From contig OZ240210.1 of NCBI GenBank assembly GCA_965197495.1, forward strand, positions 6,076,001 to 6,140,000: 64,000 bases of DNA, read 5' to 3'. This document shows, in pieces, positions 53,816-62,684 of the stretch; position 1 is the first letter of the stretch; each line of letters starts with the position of its first letter. This DNA is from SMYC01 sp965197495 (GTDB lineage Bacteria; Acidobacteriota; Vicinamibacteria; Marinacidobacterales; SMYC01). The position numbers were made by a program, and so were the translations under genes. A model generated the notes under the pieces. The model worked only from the letters and a program-made list of their open reading frames with translations. It was not told where the DNA came from and did no database searches.

Positions 53816-54929
53816 CGGCTACCTCCTCGGCGTACTGGCCCACGTGGTGAAACCCGTGGCTACGGGGGGGCGGTTCCGAAATTTTTTTGGACAACCACCC
53901 AGAGTAGCTTTCCTTGTCCTTGGTCCACATTTCCCACTGGCTGTCGTTATCTGTGAAGGCTTCCTCGTTGACCATGGTGATGCAATGGCTTACCGGGCAG
54001 ACGTCCTCGCACACGCCGCAACCACAGCAAGCTTCCATGTTGGCGTCGTAGAAGCCGTCGGGCGAGATGTCGAAGCAAGAGTCCGGACATTGCAGCCAAC
54101 AGATTTTGCACTTGGTACAGGTGTCGAAGTTAACCACCGGCCGCATGGTGCGCGTCGAGAACTTCTTGAAGGTGGGGTTGCGTGTGGGAACGTAGCCGCC
54201 ATCCCAGCCGGGAACCTCTTGCTGCCCGGCGATGCCGCGAATCACCAGACCCTCTTCCATCTCCTTCCAGCCTGGCATTTCGAACTCGAACGGGACCTCG
54301 TCGTTGCCCTGATCGGCGCCAACCGACAGCGACTCGACCCGATCGTAGGACTTCTTCGCAGAAGCCGCCTTCAGGGGATCGCTGATCGTCGCCACGATGG
54401 AGTCCAGGCTCACGAGGTGGGGGGCGACCTTGGCCAGCGCCCCAAGTAAGCGCATATCGGTGTGATCGTCCTTGTACACCCACAGCCCTGAGAAACTGGC
54501 GATGCCTTTGATGATGGCGAGATTGTAAGGCTTGGTGCGGTGGATGTTGTTGATCAGCTTATTGTGTGGCTGGATCGAGGGGACCAAAACCGTGCCGCCC
54601 TCCCGGAGCAGCTTGTTGATCGGTTGCAGACCATACCAGGCCCAGGACTCGACGCCCTTGCACAGGGTGTCGTCGCAGGCAATGGTCACGTCATTATTGT
54701 TGGGCTCGTACCGCGCGAGGTGCTCTTCCATCTCCTCTTCGGTATCAGCAACGACGGCGAACTGCTTGGCGGGGATCCCATTACGTTCAGGCGAGTCACT
54801 GTAGCGCCCGAACGCGATACCGATCTTGCCCTCTTTTTTGGCGGCAAAGACAAGGCTGCGACAGATGTTCTTGGCTAAAGTCTTCTGAAAAATGCCGCGG
54901 TATACGACTTCCACCGATCCGGTGCTCAT
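53802..54929 (-). CDS. 2-oxoacid:ferredoxin oxidoreductase fused gamma-delta subunit
   Basis: 375 residues from ATG 54929, preceded by GAGGAGGT at 8 nt. The gamma domain comes first (VVYRGIFQKTLAKNICRSLV, then GIAFGRYSDSPERNGIPAK and SIQPHNKLINNIHRTKPYNL). A fused delta domain follows with two ferredoxin-type clusters, CTKCKICWLQCP and CCGCGVCEDVCP. Fusion of gamma and delta in one chain and the gene order gamma/delta - alpha - beta match the Moorella oxalate oxidoreductase as I recall it. A longer start at 54956 is possible but lacks a ribosome site. The 230 bp upstream have no gene. Confidence 0.85.
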   Translation of the reverse strand: MSTGSVEVVYRGIFQKTLAKNICRSLVFAAKKEGKIGIAFGRYSDSPERNGIPAKQFAVVADTEEEMEEHLARYEPNNNDVTIACDDTLCKGVESWAWYGLQPINKLLREGGTVLVPSIQPHNKLINNIHRTKPYNLAIIKGIASFSGLWVYKDDHTDMRLLGALAKVAPHLVSLDSIVATISDPLKAASAKKSYDRVESLSVGADQGNDEVPFEFEMPGWKEMEEGLVIRGIAGQQEVPGWDGGYVPTRNPTFKKFSTRTMRPVVNFDTCTKCKICWLQCPDSCFDISPDGFYDANMEACCGCGVCEDVCPVSHCITMVNEEAFTDNDSQWEMWTKDKESYSGWLSKKISEPPPRSHGFHHVGQYAEEVADESS

Positions 54930-55614
54930 AGCCCGTACCTCCTCAAGGTCTGACAAGTAGCACGCAGGATATCACGTCCCAGCCTTTTCAAGCAACCCGG
55001 AAGCGCCCTGCGCACGAGCCCAAACGGCGAAGGAAGACGTTCGAACATGTCAACAAGAACTACCGGCTCCAATCGGATCAAAGCCGCTTAGCCCACTGCC
55101 AACAATTGCCGCTCGCACCGGATTTTGTTCTGTGCCGAGGTCACTCATGCTGCGTGATTTTTGCCGTCTCGAGCAAGCAAGGAAAATGTGGTTCTCCTGT
55201 CGTTTCTGGGGATCTGATTTGGGCGCGAGGGTATGGCCTATGGACGCTGCCGCGATTGTGGAAAACACCGGAAACTCCTGGAGAGAGAGGCGTTAGGGAT
55301 GGGTTGTGAGCAGGTACAAACGTAGCAGCGGCGTTTTCCACAATCGCTTGGAAAACGCTTCGCGTTTCCCACAAGCGCCCACAGGCCCCTCCTGATATAT
55401 ACAAGAAGGATTCATTCATTTGGAATAAGGAAGGGGAGGCATCGATCAGTGGAGGCTATGGAAAACGCCCTTCCAGGCTTCGAAGAGAGCTCAGTCGTGA
55501 GCAAGGCCTTGAACGATCCGGACCGTGGGGGCGTTTCCCACAGCCTCGTTTCGCGCTGCGGGGCAGTGGCATTTGGTGAGGCCTGTGGGTTGAGAGGGTA
55601 AGCCATGTTTAGAT

Positions 55615-55678
55615 GCGCATCGGCGAGAACGCTAGAATCCTTTTTCGGCAAGAAAAAGGAGCGTTCTCGCGATGCGCG
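55615..55678 (+). promoter_or_regulatory. hairpin over the ISL3 copy 4 transposase start
   Basis: Outer arms GCGCATCGGCGAGAACGCT (55615-55633) and AGCGTTCTCGCGATGCGC (55660-55677); inner stem CCTTTTTC/GAAAAAGG (55639-55646 and 55652-55659). The other copies have a T/A-rich inner stem with different but still complementary bases. The AAGGAG site and ATG 55672 are both inside the fold. Confidence 0.6.
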
Positions 55679-55977
55679 TTACCACGTTAGTCAACAAGCT
55701 CATCGGATTGCAAGGCCTGTGGGTCCGAAATTTCCACTTCCAGGCGGACAAAGCCAGAGTGGTGGTGGATGTCGTACCACGGAGGAGGAAGCCTCTGTGC
55801 GGGGTTTGCGGTCGAAAGGTCCGCAAGAACAAAGATCGCTACAATCGTTACTGGCGGCACTTGGACCTGTTCGGTGTCCGGAGCTATCTTCGCTACTCGA
55901 TCCGGCGAGTGGTTTGTCGGCGTTGTGGCGTGGTCAAAGAAAAGGTGCCTTGGGCCGACAAGGGGAGCCGCTTTACC

Positions 55978-58186
55978 CTGAAGTTCCTGGCTGAAAAAGC
56001 CAAGATCCGGTGTTGATCCAATGAGATAGTTGGAATCAATGGTGCTGGCTTCTGTCTACACGGTGATACCTTTGAGCAGGTCGTAGGCTCTCTGCTGTTT
56101 CGAGTCCGGAGTTGTCGTGACATCGAAGGTGGGCTCGTCGGGTCCGGCTTCCGGTCGCCGACATTTGTTTCGGACGATGTTGCTGAGAAGGCGCAGCAGC
56201 GTGCGGAAGCTGGAAGCTCGACTCCCATCGTCAAGCTTCTTGGTTTGTATCTTGCGCAGGGCGGCCTCGGAGCGCTTCGCCGGAGCAACCGGGTCACGCC
56301 TGGCCTTCGCCTGCTGGTCCTCGTCAGAGAATAGCAGCGGCCGCCAAGCCTCCATCATGTGCCACAGGACGTAGTAGGCCAGCATGCACAAGAAGACGTG
56401 CGCCCGGACTCGGTTTTCGCGCCGGTGACGAATCGGCCGCACCTTTAGGTCCATGCTCTTGAAGGAACGAAACGCCCTCTCGACCTGGGTCAGCAACTTG
56501 TAGCTGCGCACTGTGTCGTCGGTTTTCATCCGCTGCTCAGCAAGACTGGTGCGGATCACGTAGATGCCGTCAAGGGCAGCTTCCGCAGTGACCTTTGTGT
56601 CGTCGATTTCGAAGCTAAAGCTGTCGTCGCGAATGTCCAGCTTGAAGTGCTTGCCGACTTTGTACTTGTTGAGAACTCTGCCTACCCGCACACCGATTTT
56701 ATCTTTACCATGCAGCTGACCCCGCCCGATCCGTTGGCGAATCCCTCCGAACTGCTTAGCGATCGTCCCCATGTGTCGCTTCCACCGCTGGAGCCGTTTG
56801 TTGGCGAGCTCAGAGTTGCCGTTGGCGAGGCGCGAGGCGTCGGCATCCATCGTTGTCTCGTCTAGCTCGAAGTCGAAACCGTCGTCACGGATGTCGAGCC
56901 TGTAGTACCTGCCGACCTTGTACTTGTTGAGGAGCTTTTTCACTGCAGCACGGATGTCCTCCTTGCCCTGCAAACGGCGCCGCTCGACCATCCGACAAAC
57001 TTTCTCCAGCTCCTTGCAGGTCGCTTCGAGCAGAGCACGGCGCTTGTGACGCCGCCTCTCGGCCAGCTCCGGATTGCGGCAAGCGACCAGCCTCTCGTTG
57101 GGGAAATCCGGGTGCGTCACCTCAAACAGATTCCGCTCGTCGAATAGCCCCATCTGGAGCATCCCATCGTTGATGAGCTTGCGAATCGGTTCGGGACGCA
57201 GAGCGGTAATCCAGTCGACACCGTCCATCTCCCGCAACTCGTCGATCTGGGTCTGGGTGATCATTCCGCGGTCGCCCACCATCACAAACTGCTCGATGCC
57301 GAAGCGCTCTTGCACCTTTTCTACCTGAGGCAACAGCGTTTTGGGATCGCCCGTGTTGCCCTCAAAGACGGATACCGACACGGGGATGCCGCGTTCGTTG
57401 GTCAGCAGACCGTAGTTGATCTGCAGCTTGCCTTTCTTGCCGTCACGGTCGTATCCGAGGCGGGCGATCGGACAACTCACACCCTCGAAGTAGCTTGAGG
57501 TTAGGTCATAGAGCGCCAGGCCGTCGTTTTGGAGATGGCGCGCCGCGAGTTTTTTTTCGATGACCTCCTGGCGTTTGAGAACCCAGTCCATGGCGGCATA
57601 GAGATCGTCTTCGCGGGCATCGCTCACCCCCAGGATTTCGGGCAGTGTGGTTGTGTGCCACCACTGGCTAGTCGCCAGCTTCGACTGCGGTTCGAGGATC
57701 CGGGCGACTACCATGGCCACGACCAAATCCCGCTCTGGTGAGTGTCGAGAACCAACGAGCTTTTCGAAACCGAGCTGTCTCATGGCGCTGAGCACCGCGT
57801 CGACGTGGCCATGGTGCCGGGAGCCGTTCTCGACGATTTTGAAGGCGACTTCAACCGAGACGAGCTTTTCCCCTTTGAGAATGCGTCGGATGGCGTCGAC
57901 TGCGTCCATGGGCAATTTGGACAAGTTAGCGAGCGTGCGCTTGCGGACGTTTCCGCCCACCCGATAGGACTCACGCAGCAGGACCGCGGGGGTAGAGTTG
58001 CGATTGGGGATGATGTGGGTATGCATGCCCACCATAATAGCCTATGTATCAATGTGTATCAAATCATAAAAGGCTTTAGACATGCCTACATATTGCATCC
58101 CAAAATTAGCCTCTCGGCGTCCCTAAAGACGCGTAATCATTGGGGATTCACACTGTCAGTGGGTTCATTCGACCAAGGAACTTCAG
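55978..58186 (-). mobile_element. IS1634-family insertion sequence
   Basis: A 6-bp duplication TTTACC (55972-55977 and 58187-58192) and terminal repeats CTGAAGTTCCTGG / CTGAAGTTCCTTGG define a 2209-bp element with one large transposase gene. Confidence 0.93.
56056..58035 (-). CDS. IS1634-family transposase
   Basis: 659 residues. LALYDLTSSYFEGVSCPIAR, QINYGLLTNERGIPVSVSVF, FVMVGDRGMITQTQIDELRE, DGIYVIRTSL and YKLLTQVERAFRSFKSMDLK, then VRPIRHRRENRVRAHVFLCM are the IS1634/IS4-type DDE blocks. A segment is repeated in tandem: LNKYKVGRYYRLDIRDDGF and, about 90 residues later, LNKYKVGKHFKLDIRDDSF. Both lie in the insertion region between catalytic blocks. Appears complete. Confidence 0.9.
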   Translation of the reverse strand: MVGMHTHIIPNRNSTPAVLLRESYRVGGNVRKRTLANLSKLPMDAVDAIRRILKGEKLVSVEVAFKIVENGSRHHGHVDAVLSAMRQLGFEKLVGSRHSPERDLVVAMVVARILEPQSKLATSQWWHTTTLPEILGVSDAREDDLYAAMDWVLKRQEVIEKKLAARHLQNDGLALYDLTSSYFEGVSCPIARLGYDRDGKKGKLQINYGLLTNERGIPVSVSVFEGNTGDPKTLLPQVEKVQERFGIEQFVMVGDRGMITQTQIDELREMDGVDWITALRPEPIRKLINDGMLQMGLFDERNLFEVTHPDFPNERLVACRNPELAERRRHKRRALLEATCKELEKVCRMVERRRLQGKEDIRAAVKKLLNKYKVGRYYRLDIRDDGFDFELDETTMDADASRLANGNSELANKRLQRWKRHMGTIAKQFGGIRQRIGRGQLHGKDKIGVRVGRVLNKYKVGKHFKLDIRDDSFSFEIDDTKVTAEAALDGIYVIRTSLAEQRMKTDDTVRSYKLLTQVERAFRSFKSMDLKVRPIRHRRENRVRAHVFLCMLAYYVLWHMMEAWRPLLFSDEDQQAKARRDPVAPAKRSEAALRKIQTKKLDDGSRASSFRTLLRLLSNIVRNKCRRPEAGPDEPTFDVTTTPDSKQQRAYDLLKGITV

Positions 58187-59201
58187 TTTACCAAGAGCTT
58201 CGAACAAGAGGTAGCGTGGCTGGCACAGAGGACGGACGTCAGCGCCGTAGCGAACTATTTCCGAGTGACGTGGCGTTCGGTGCGACGGATCATCCAGCGA
58301 GTAGTTGCCGAGCAGCGGGATGAGCGGCGCGAGCTCGATGGATTGCGGGTGATTGGGATGGACGAGATCAGCTACCGCAAACGCCACAAGTACTTAACAG
58401 TGGTAATAGACCATCTCAGCGGCCGGGTCGTCTGGGCGGGAAAGGAGCGCAAGGCCAAGACGCTGCTGCGGTTTTTCCGCAAGCTCGGACCACAAAGAGC
58501 CGCGGAGCTCGAAGCGGTCAGCATGGACATGTGGGAGCCGTACATAACTGTCGTCGGCAAAAAGGCTCCTCAGGCACGGGTGATCTTTGACCGCTTCCAC
58601 ATCGTCAAGCATCTGAACGAGGCCGTGGATAAGACCCGGCGCGAGCTGGTGCGCGAGCTCAAAGGGACTGCCCGACGCAACCTCAAGAACACCAAGTTTC
58701 CCCTTCTCAAGGCCAAACACAACCGCAGCGCGAAAGACAAACGGGTGCTCCGCGAGCAGGTGCGAGCTAATCGTCGCCTCTACCGCGCCATGCTTCTGCG
58801 CGACGACTTCATGGACCTCTACACCTACAAAACCGAGACATGGGCCAAGAAGTTTCTCCGAGGATGGCTGCGGCGCGCTATGAGCTCGAGGATAGAGCCC
58901 GTCAAACGCGCGGCGAAGATGATCCGCAGCCACTTCGATGGCGTCATCGCATGGGTCACGTGGAGACTCAGCAACGGTCGACTCGAAGGAATGAACAACA
59001 AAATCCGGCTGCTGAGCCACCGCAGCTTTGGACTCCACTCTGCCGAAGCTCTCATCAGTCTCGTCTACCTAAACTGTGGCGGTCTCACCCTCAAGAGGAT
59101 CCACTGAAATGGCTGGAGAGGCACAAATGTAAAGCTCGGGGTGTTTGCCTTTTTTAAAACCCCAATTCCTTCTGCCTCTCCTCCGCGCCGGGATAGGGGT
59201 C

Positions 59202-59455
59202 TTACTTGTCCTCGATCACCGGCAATCCGGGTGCGCGTTCTTCATTGATTTCGATCCAGCGCTGCTGGTCCTCCGGTATCGGGTCTTCGTAGATCGCCTC
59301 GACCGGACACGTAGGATACAGGCACCACAATCAATACACACCTCAGGGTCGATCTAGAGCATCTCGTCATCGCCATGAAAACAGGCTACCGGACATACCG
59401 TGACACAGTCGGTGAAACGGCAACGTCGACAATTGTCGGTTACGATGGTCGTCAT
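59202..59455 (-). pseudogene. FdxA-type ferredoxin, internal stop and frameshift
   Basis: ATG 59455 is preceded by GGAGGA. The reading gives MTTIVTDNCRRCRFTDCVTV, then CPVACFHGDDEML-stop (TAG where Tyr is usual) and IDPEVCIDCGACI. One base further the frame shifts and continues CPVEAIYEDPIPEDQQRWIE to the stop at 59202. This is a 7Fe/8Fe ferredoxin of the Azotobacter FdI type with the usual C-terminal extension. Such a protein would be a natural partner of the oxidoreductase operon 4 kb away. Confidence 0.75.
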
Positions 59456-60261
59456 TTTGTCCTCCTGCTGGCGTTAGGGGCTAAGGGCAAAATCTCACCA
59501 CTGTCCAGGTCCGCCCCACGGTCGATATTCTCTATTCACATGGCTCTCGTCAATGCGCAACTCTAGCTCTTTTGGGTGGCGCAATAAGCCGAGGAAACTC
59601 CAAAGGCAGGTGCCGGCATGTGTGAAAGTTGACAAGACTTCTGCATCGTGCAAGCCAACGACGAATCGCAGTTCATAACCGGCGCAACGGCGCGCCCCGA
59701 GCCTACCCGGGACGACTTGTAGAAGGATAGATCGGAAGGTATATTTAGGGCGATTGAGGATCGTCGAGGTGGCGTGCAGTTTAGGCAGGGCGAAACTTGA
59801 GCTCGCGTTGGACTTGAGGATAGGCGGTTCGAATTCGACCAAGCCGCCAACTGACACGAGTCAGCAAGCACGGTGAGAATCGTTTGCCGAAACAAGGATT
59901 AAATGAATCCGTCTCCGACGGGGATGCCCGACAGCTCTTGCGCGCCGAGCGCGGTGTAAACGGCCAGAACTCGCCACGAAATTCATCGCCCTACTGCGCG
60001 CCGCAACAAAGGCTCTTCAGATGGCGCTTGTGAGAGTAAACTCCCGTTTTCATTACCGGGATACGCATCACCTGGAGATCACCCTGGGCGAATACGCGCA
60101 CCGTGCAGGTGAGTTTCGGTGTTATCAGAGGAAGGCCAAGAGGTTCGCGGGGGGTGCAGACGTTCCCATTCCCCGAGAGTAGTTAACGAGTAAGGGGCAA
60201 GCCCTCATAGAACAAGGGTCAAAGCCGCGGCTCCGGCGCGGGGATAGACTAGGAGAAAACC
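59456..60261. other. intergenic region without recognised gene
   Basis: About 800 bp. Short open frames exist on both strands but none has a ribosome site together with recognisable protein sequence, and I see no clear RNA gene or repeat. It may contain further eroded coding sequence. Confidence 0.4.
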
Positions 60262-60471
60262 ATGAGTGACGTAACTCCGTACCCTATCAACTTCGACACC
60301 AAAGGAATCACCGGCCGTGATGGTTACATCGTTGCCGAAGCCCTCTATTTTGCCACCAAGTGGATTGACGAGATGCCAGACAAAGTGCGGCCATCATCCG
60401 ACGAGCGCGACATTTTGCGAATATTGAATGCCGCCTTTCCAGATTGGCTAGATGTTTTCGGGCCCGACTAG
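60262..60471 (+). CDS. small protein of unknown function
   Basis: 69 residues (MSDVTPYPINFDTKGITGRD to LNAAFPDWLDVFGPD) with AGGAG 8 nt before the ATG. Soluble and acidic, no known motif. The good ribosome site and normal amino-acid composition suggest a real gene. Neighbours are remnants and give no clue. Confidence 0.5.
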   Translation: MSDVTPYPINFDTKGITGRDGYIVAEALYFATKWIDEMPDKVRPSSDERDILRILNAAFPDWLDVFGPD

Positions 60472-60530
60472 ACAACCTGCAAATTGTCCACGATGTCGGT
60501 GCACCAAACTTGTGCCACGGCACAATGGGC

Positions 60531-61037
60531 TCAGTTCTTCTTCAAATAATCCAAGATTCCCGTTGCCGTCGCGGCCTGGGGTCCTTCGGGCTCGAGTTCG
60601 AGGTATTTTTCCAGGTGCAGGATGGCGGCCTCGTTCTCTCCTTGGTCACGTAGATCATTCCGCTGGCCAGGTTGGTTGGCTGCCAGAACGAAAGAACCGC
60701 CGGTGGTCGGCATGTCGGACGTATCGAAGTTGTCCTTCGGAAGGACCGGGATACCGTGAAGGGGAGAGCGTGGCCCGCGGCTCCTCCGCTCGGCATCGAG
60801 AGCACGCGCCCTCTCGAGCGCGTCCGGGTTCAGCGCGATGACCGCGTTCAGCTCGGGATCGAAGGCTTTGATACGCGCAAGCGACAGCTCACGAGTCGTT
60901 CCGACGTGAGCTCACCGGTATCGAAGGCCGCGTTGATGTCTGCGATGGAGGCGTTGGCGAGCTCGAGCGCCCGTGACCGGCACGGAGCTGACGACAGCAA
61001 GCCACAGGGCGGCAAAGCAAAACGACGAGCGCTTCAT
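60531..61037 (-). pseudogene. chimaeric remnant: amidase N-terminus joined to a TPR tail
   Basis: ATG 61037 starts an export signal (KRSSFCFAALWLAVVSSVPV). In a shifted frame an amidase-signature enzyme follows: LANASIADINAAFDTGELTS, AFDPELNAVIALNPDALERA and SPLHGIPVLPKDNFDT, then PTTGGSFVLAANQP. At about 60660 the sequence changes to a TPR end (GENEAAILHLEKYLELEPEG). Two genes have been joined and at least one frameshift is present. Confidence 0.65.
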
Positions 61038-61133
61038 GTGCACGGACATCGACGGTGAGTCTATTCCACGACGCCCGCCCGCGGAGGTCGGCGCAGTTCT
61101 GGGACGCTACGAGCGCGGTAGGCGCGGGACCGC

Positions 61134-61301
61134 GTGGTCAACTTTGCATCGCGGGAGGATGTCGACAGCGTCTGGATCGGCGGCGAGGCTCGAAAGCGCC
61201 ACGGCAAGATGATTGGTGTTGATTGGGCAATCCTCAAGTCGCAAATTGAGGCGGGGCAGGCGCGTTTCGGACCAGAAGCCGCCAGCATTACCTTCACCTG
61301 A
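61134..61301 (+). pseudogene. C-terminal remnant of an amidohydrolase
   Basis: VVNFASREDVDSVWIGGEAR, then KRHGKMIGVDWAILKSQIEA resembles the C-terminal end of cytosine-deaminase/chlorohydrolase-type amidohydrolases. No catalytic part is present. The following 61302-61660 shows no gene I can name. Confidence 0.5.
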
Positions 61302-61663
61302 TTCCACGCACATAACTTTCGCGCGCCGTGTCGACGGGAGTCGATTGCGTCGTTTACAACATGCTCGTTCAGGAAGGCGATTGGATTCGCACGCGCGCCA
61401 ACAGGTTGGATGAGCGATCGGCCCGGGACATCTAGCTGGGCGCTGACTGGAAAACACCCTCATCAAGCAGTGCTTTGCGCAGCTGGATGCGGTGGGACTG
61501 ATCTGTTCGCAACCAAACGTACCAACAGGCGTCGATCCCAAGCTTTGTCACGAGCGCAACCGACCGTCCCGACCGCGACTTCGGACCGCACGTCGTCCGC
61601 CAGCTCGCCCATCAGCTTCGCCGCTCGCTTCGACGACGGAAGCGCGAGCGCTTTCGCACTTGC

Positions 61664-62150
61664 CTACACGCCTGCGGCTTTGAGCTCCGCGAGCACGCGC
61701 TCGTCTCGGAACGGAACCCGGCGAAGACCAACTCCAGTCGCGTCGTATATGGCGTTGGCGACGGCCGCAACCAGCGGTTTGCATACCGCTTCGCCGGCTC
61801 AGTAGTGCGGTGGATCGGGCCGGTCCGGATTGGGATCTCCGTTGACCAGGACCAGGTCGATCGCGGCCGGCGTGTCCTCATGAGGCTGGGATGAGAACGC
61901 CAATCCACACTCGTGACCCTTTCGGTGTCGAAGCGCACCTCCTCGTGGAGCGCGCGGCTCAGCGAGTGGAGCATCGCCCTCGATCGTGCCGCGCAACCCT
62001 TCGGGTTGATGACCAGGCCGCAGTCGTGTGCGCACACGAGCCGCTTGACCCAGACGTGACCGGTTTCGCGATTCACCTCGACCTCGGCAATCTCCGCGAC
62101 CACTGTCTGGCTGCGGTAGGAGTACGCCATTGCCACGCCCCGTCAAGATG
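61664..62150 (-). pseudogene. C-terminal remnant of a xanthine-dehydrogenase-type molybdenum subunit
   Basis: In order, in shifting frames: GVAMAYSYRSQTVVAEIAEV, EVNRETGHVWVKRLVCAHDC, then GLVINPKG, ALHEEVRFDTERVTSVDWRS, LVNGDPNPDRPDPPHYGAGE and FRDERVLAELKAAGV-stop. This is the end of the large molybdopterin-binding subunit. At least two frameshifts are present and the N-terminal two thirds of the gene are missing. Confidence 0.7.
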
Positions 62151-62229
62151 ACTTCAGCGTCGCGTGGTTTCGGCGAGACGCGGCCGCGCGAATGACCGCG
62201 ATCGAGCGCGCTCGTCTGAACCCGCTGTC

Positions 62230-62460
62230 GTCGTCGGTTCAGTGTGGACGACGTTTTTGCCCGGATTTCCTGACGGCTCCTTTGGCTGGGCGAAGGTCGA
62301 CCGGCATCTGGACGACAACGGCATGGTGCCCAAAATCCACGTTGAGTATGTTGGGCAAGGTGACTCGGACAAACCCTCAAAGTATCCCTATGGGACGATG
62401 GAGCGCGCCGATCTCCTTGAGGCCCTTTGGAAGCGGAGGGAATTCGGTCCACATTCATAG
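62230..62460 (+). pseudogene. fragment of an alpha/beta hydrolase
   Basis: VWTTFLPGFPDGSFGWAKVD, then PKIHVEYVGQGDSDKPSKYP and MERADLLEALWKRRE match the N-terminal quarter of haloalkane-dehalogenase-like alpha/beta hydrolases. It stops before the nucleophile region. The 220 bp after it have no gene. Confidence 0.6.
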
Positions 62461-62684
62461 TGTCATTCGATTACTCCTCGCTGGTCACGCTGGAACTCCT
62501 CAGTCGTCAGGAAGAGCGAATTGAAGGCAGCACCGGCCTCAGCTCCAAGATCGAAGGTGTCCTGCTGATAAATAGAGCTAGCAGCTAGGAGTCAAAGAAG
62601 ACCAGGGGCTGCAAGGTTCTCGCTTTTTTCAATCGAGCCTGGGCCGACGAGACGCGCCGTAGGGACCCGCCAGTGCAAGATCCG

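Larger units (their letters stand above)
55672..59107 (+). pseudogene. ISL3 transposase, copy 4, interrupted by IS1634
   Basis: The N-terminal part from ATG 55672 (MRVTTLVNKLIGLQGLWVRN to DKGSRFT) holds the zinc-ribbon domain. IS1634 enters at the codons for FT; the rest (KSFEQEVAWLAQ to LTLKRIH, 58187-59107) holds HTH and DDE domains. Precise removal of IS1634 and one TTTACC would restore the frame. Confidence 0.9.
55190..59122 (+). mobile_element. ISL3-family insertion sequence, copy 4, carrying a nested IS1634 element
   Basis: Ends GGTTCTCCTGTCGTTTCTGG and CTGGAGAGGC. The flanking 8-mers GAAAATGT and ACAAATGT match only partly, so the duplication has mutated or the ends recombined. The leader half differs from the other copies at many positions, while the transposase half is nearly identical. 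This suggests a mosaic of two ISL3 lineages. Confidence 0.88.

Noticed and set aside
59495..59895. Open frames of 110-120 residues on the - strand
   Set aside because: No ribosome site, biased composition and mutual overlap in different frames; probably chance.
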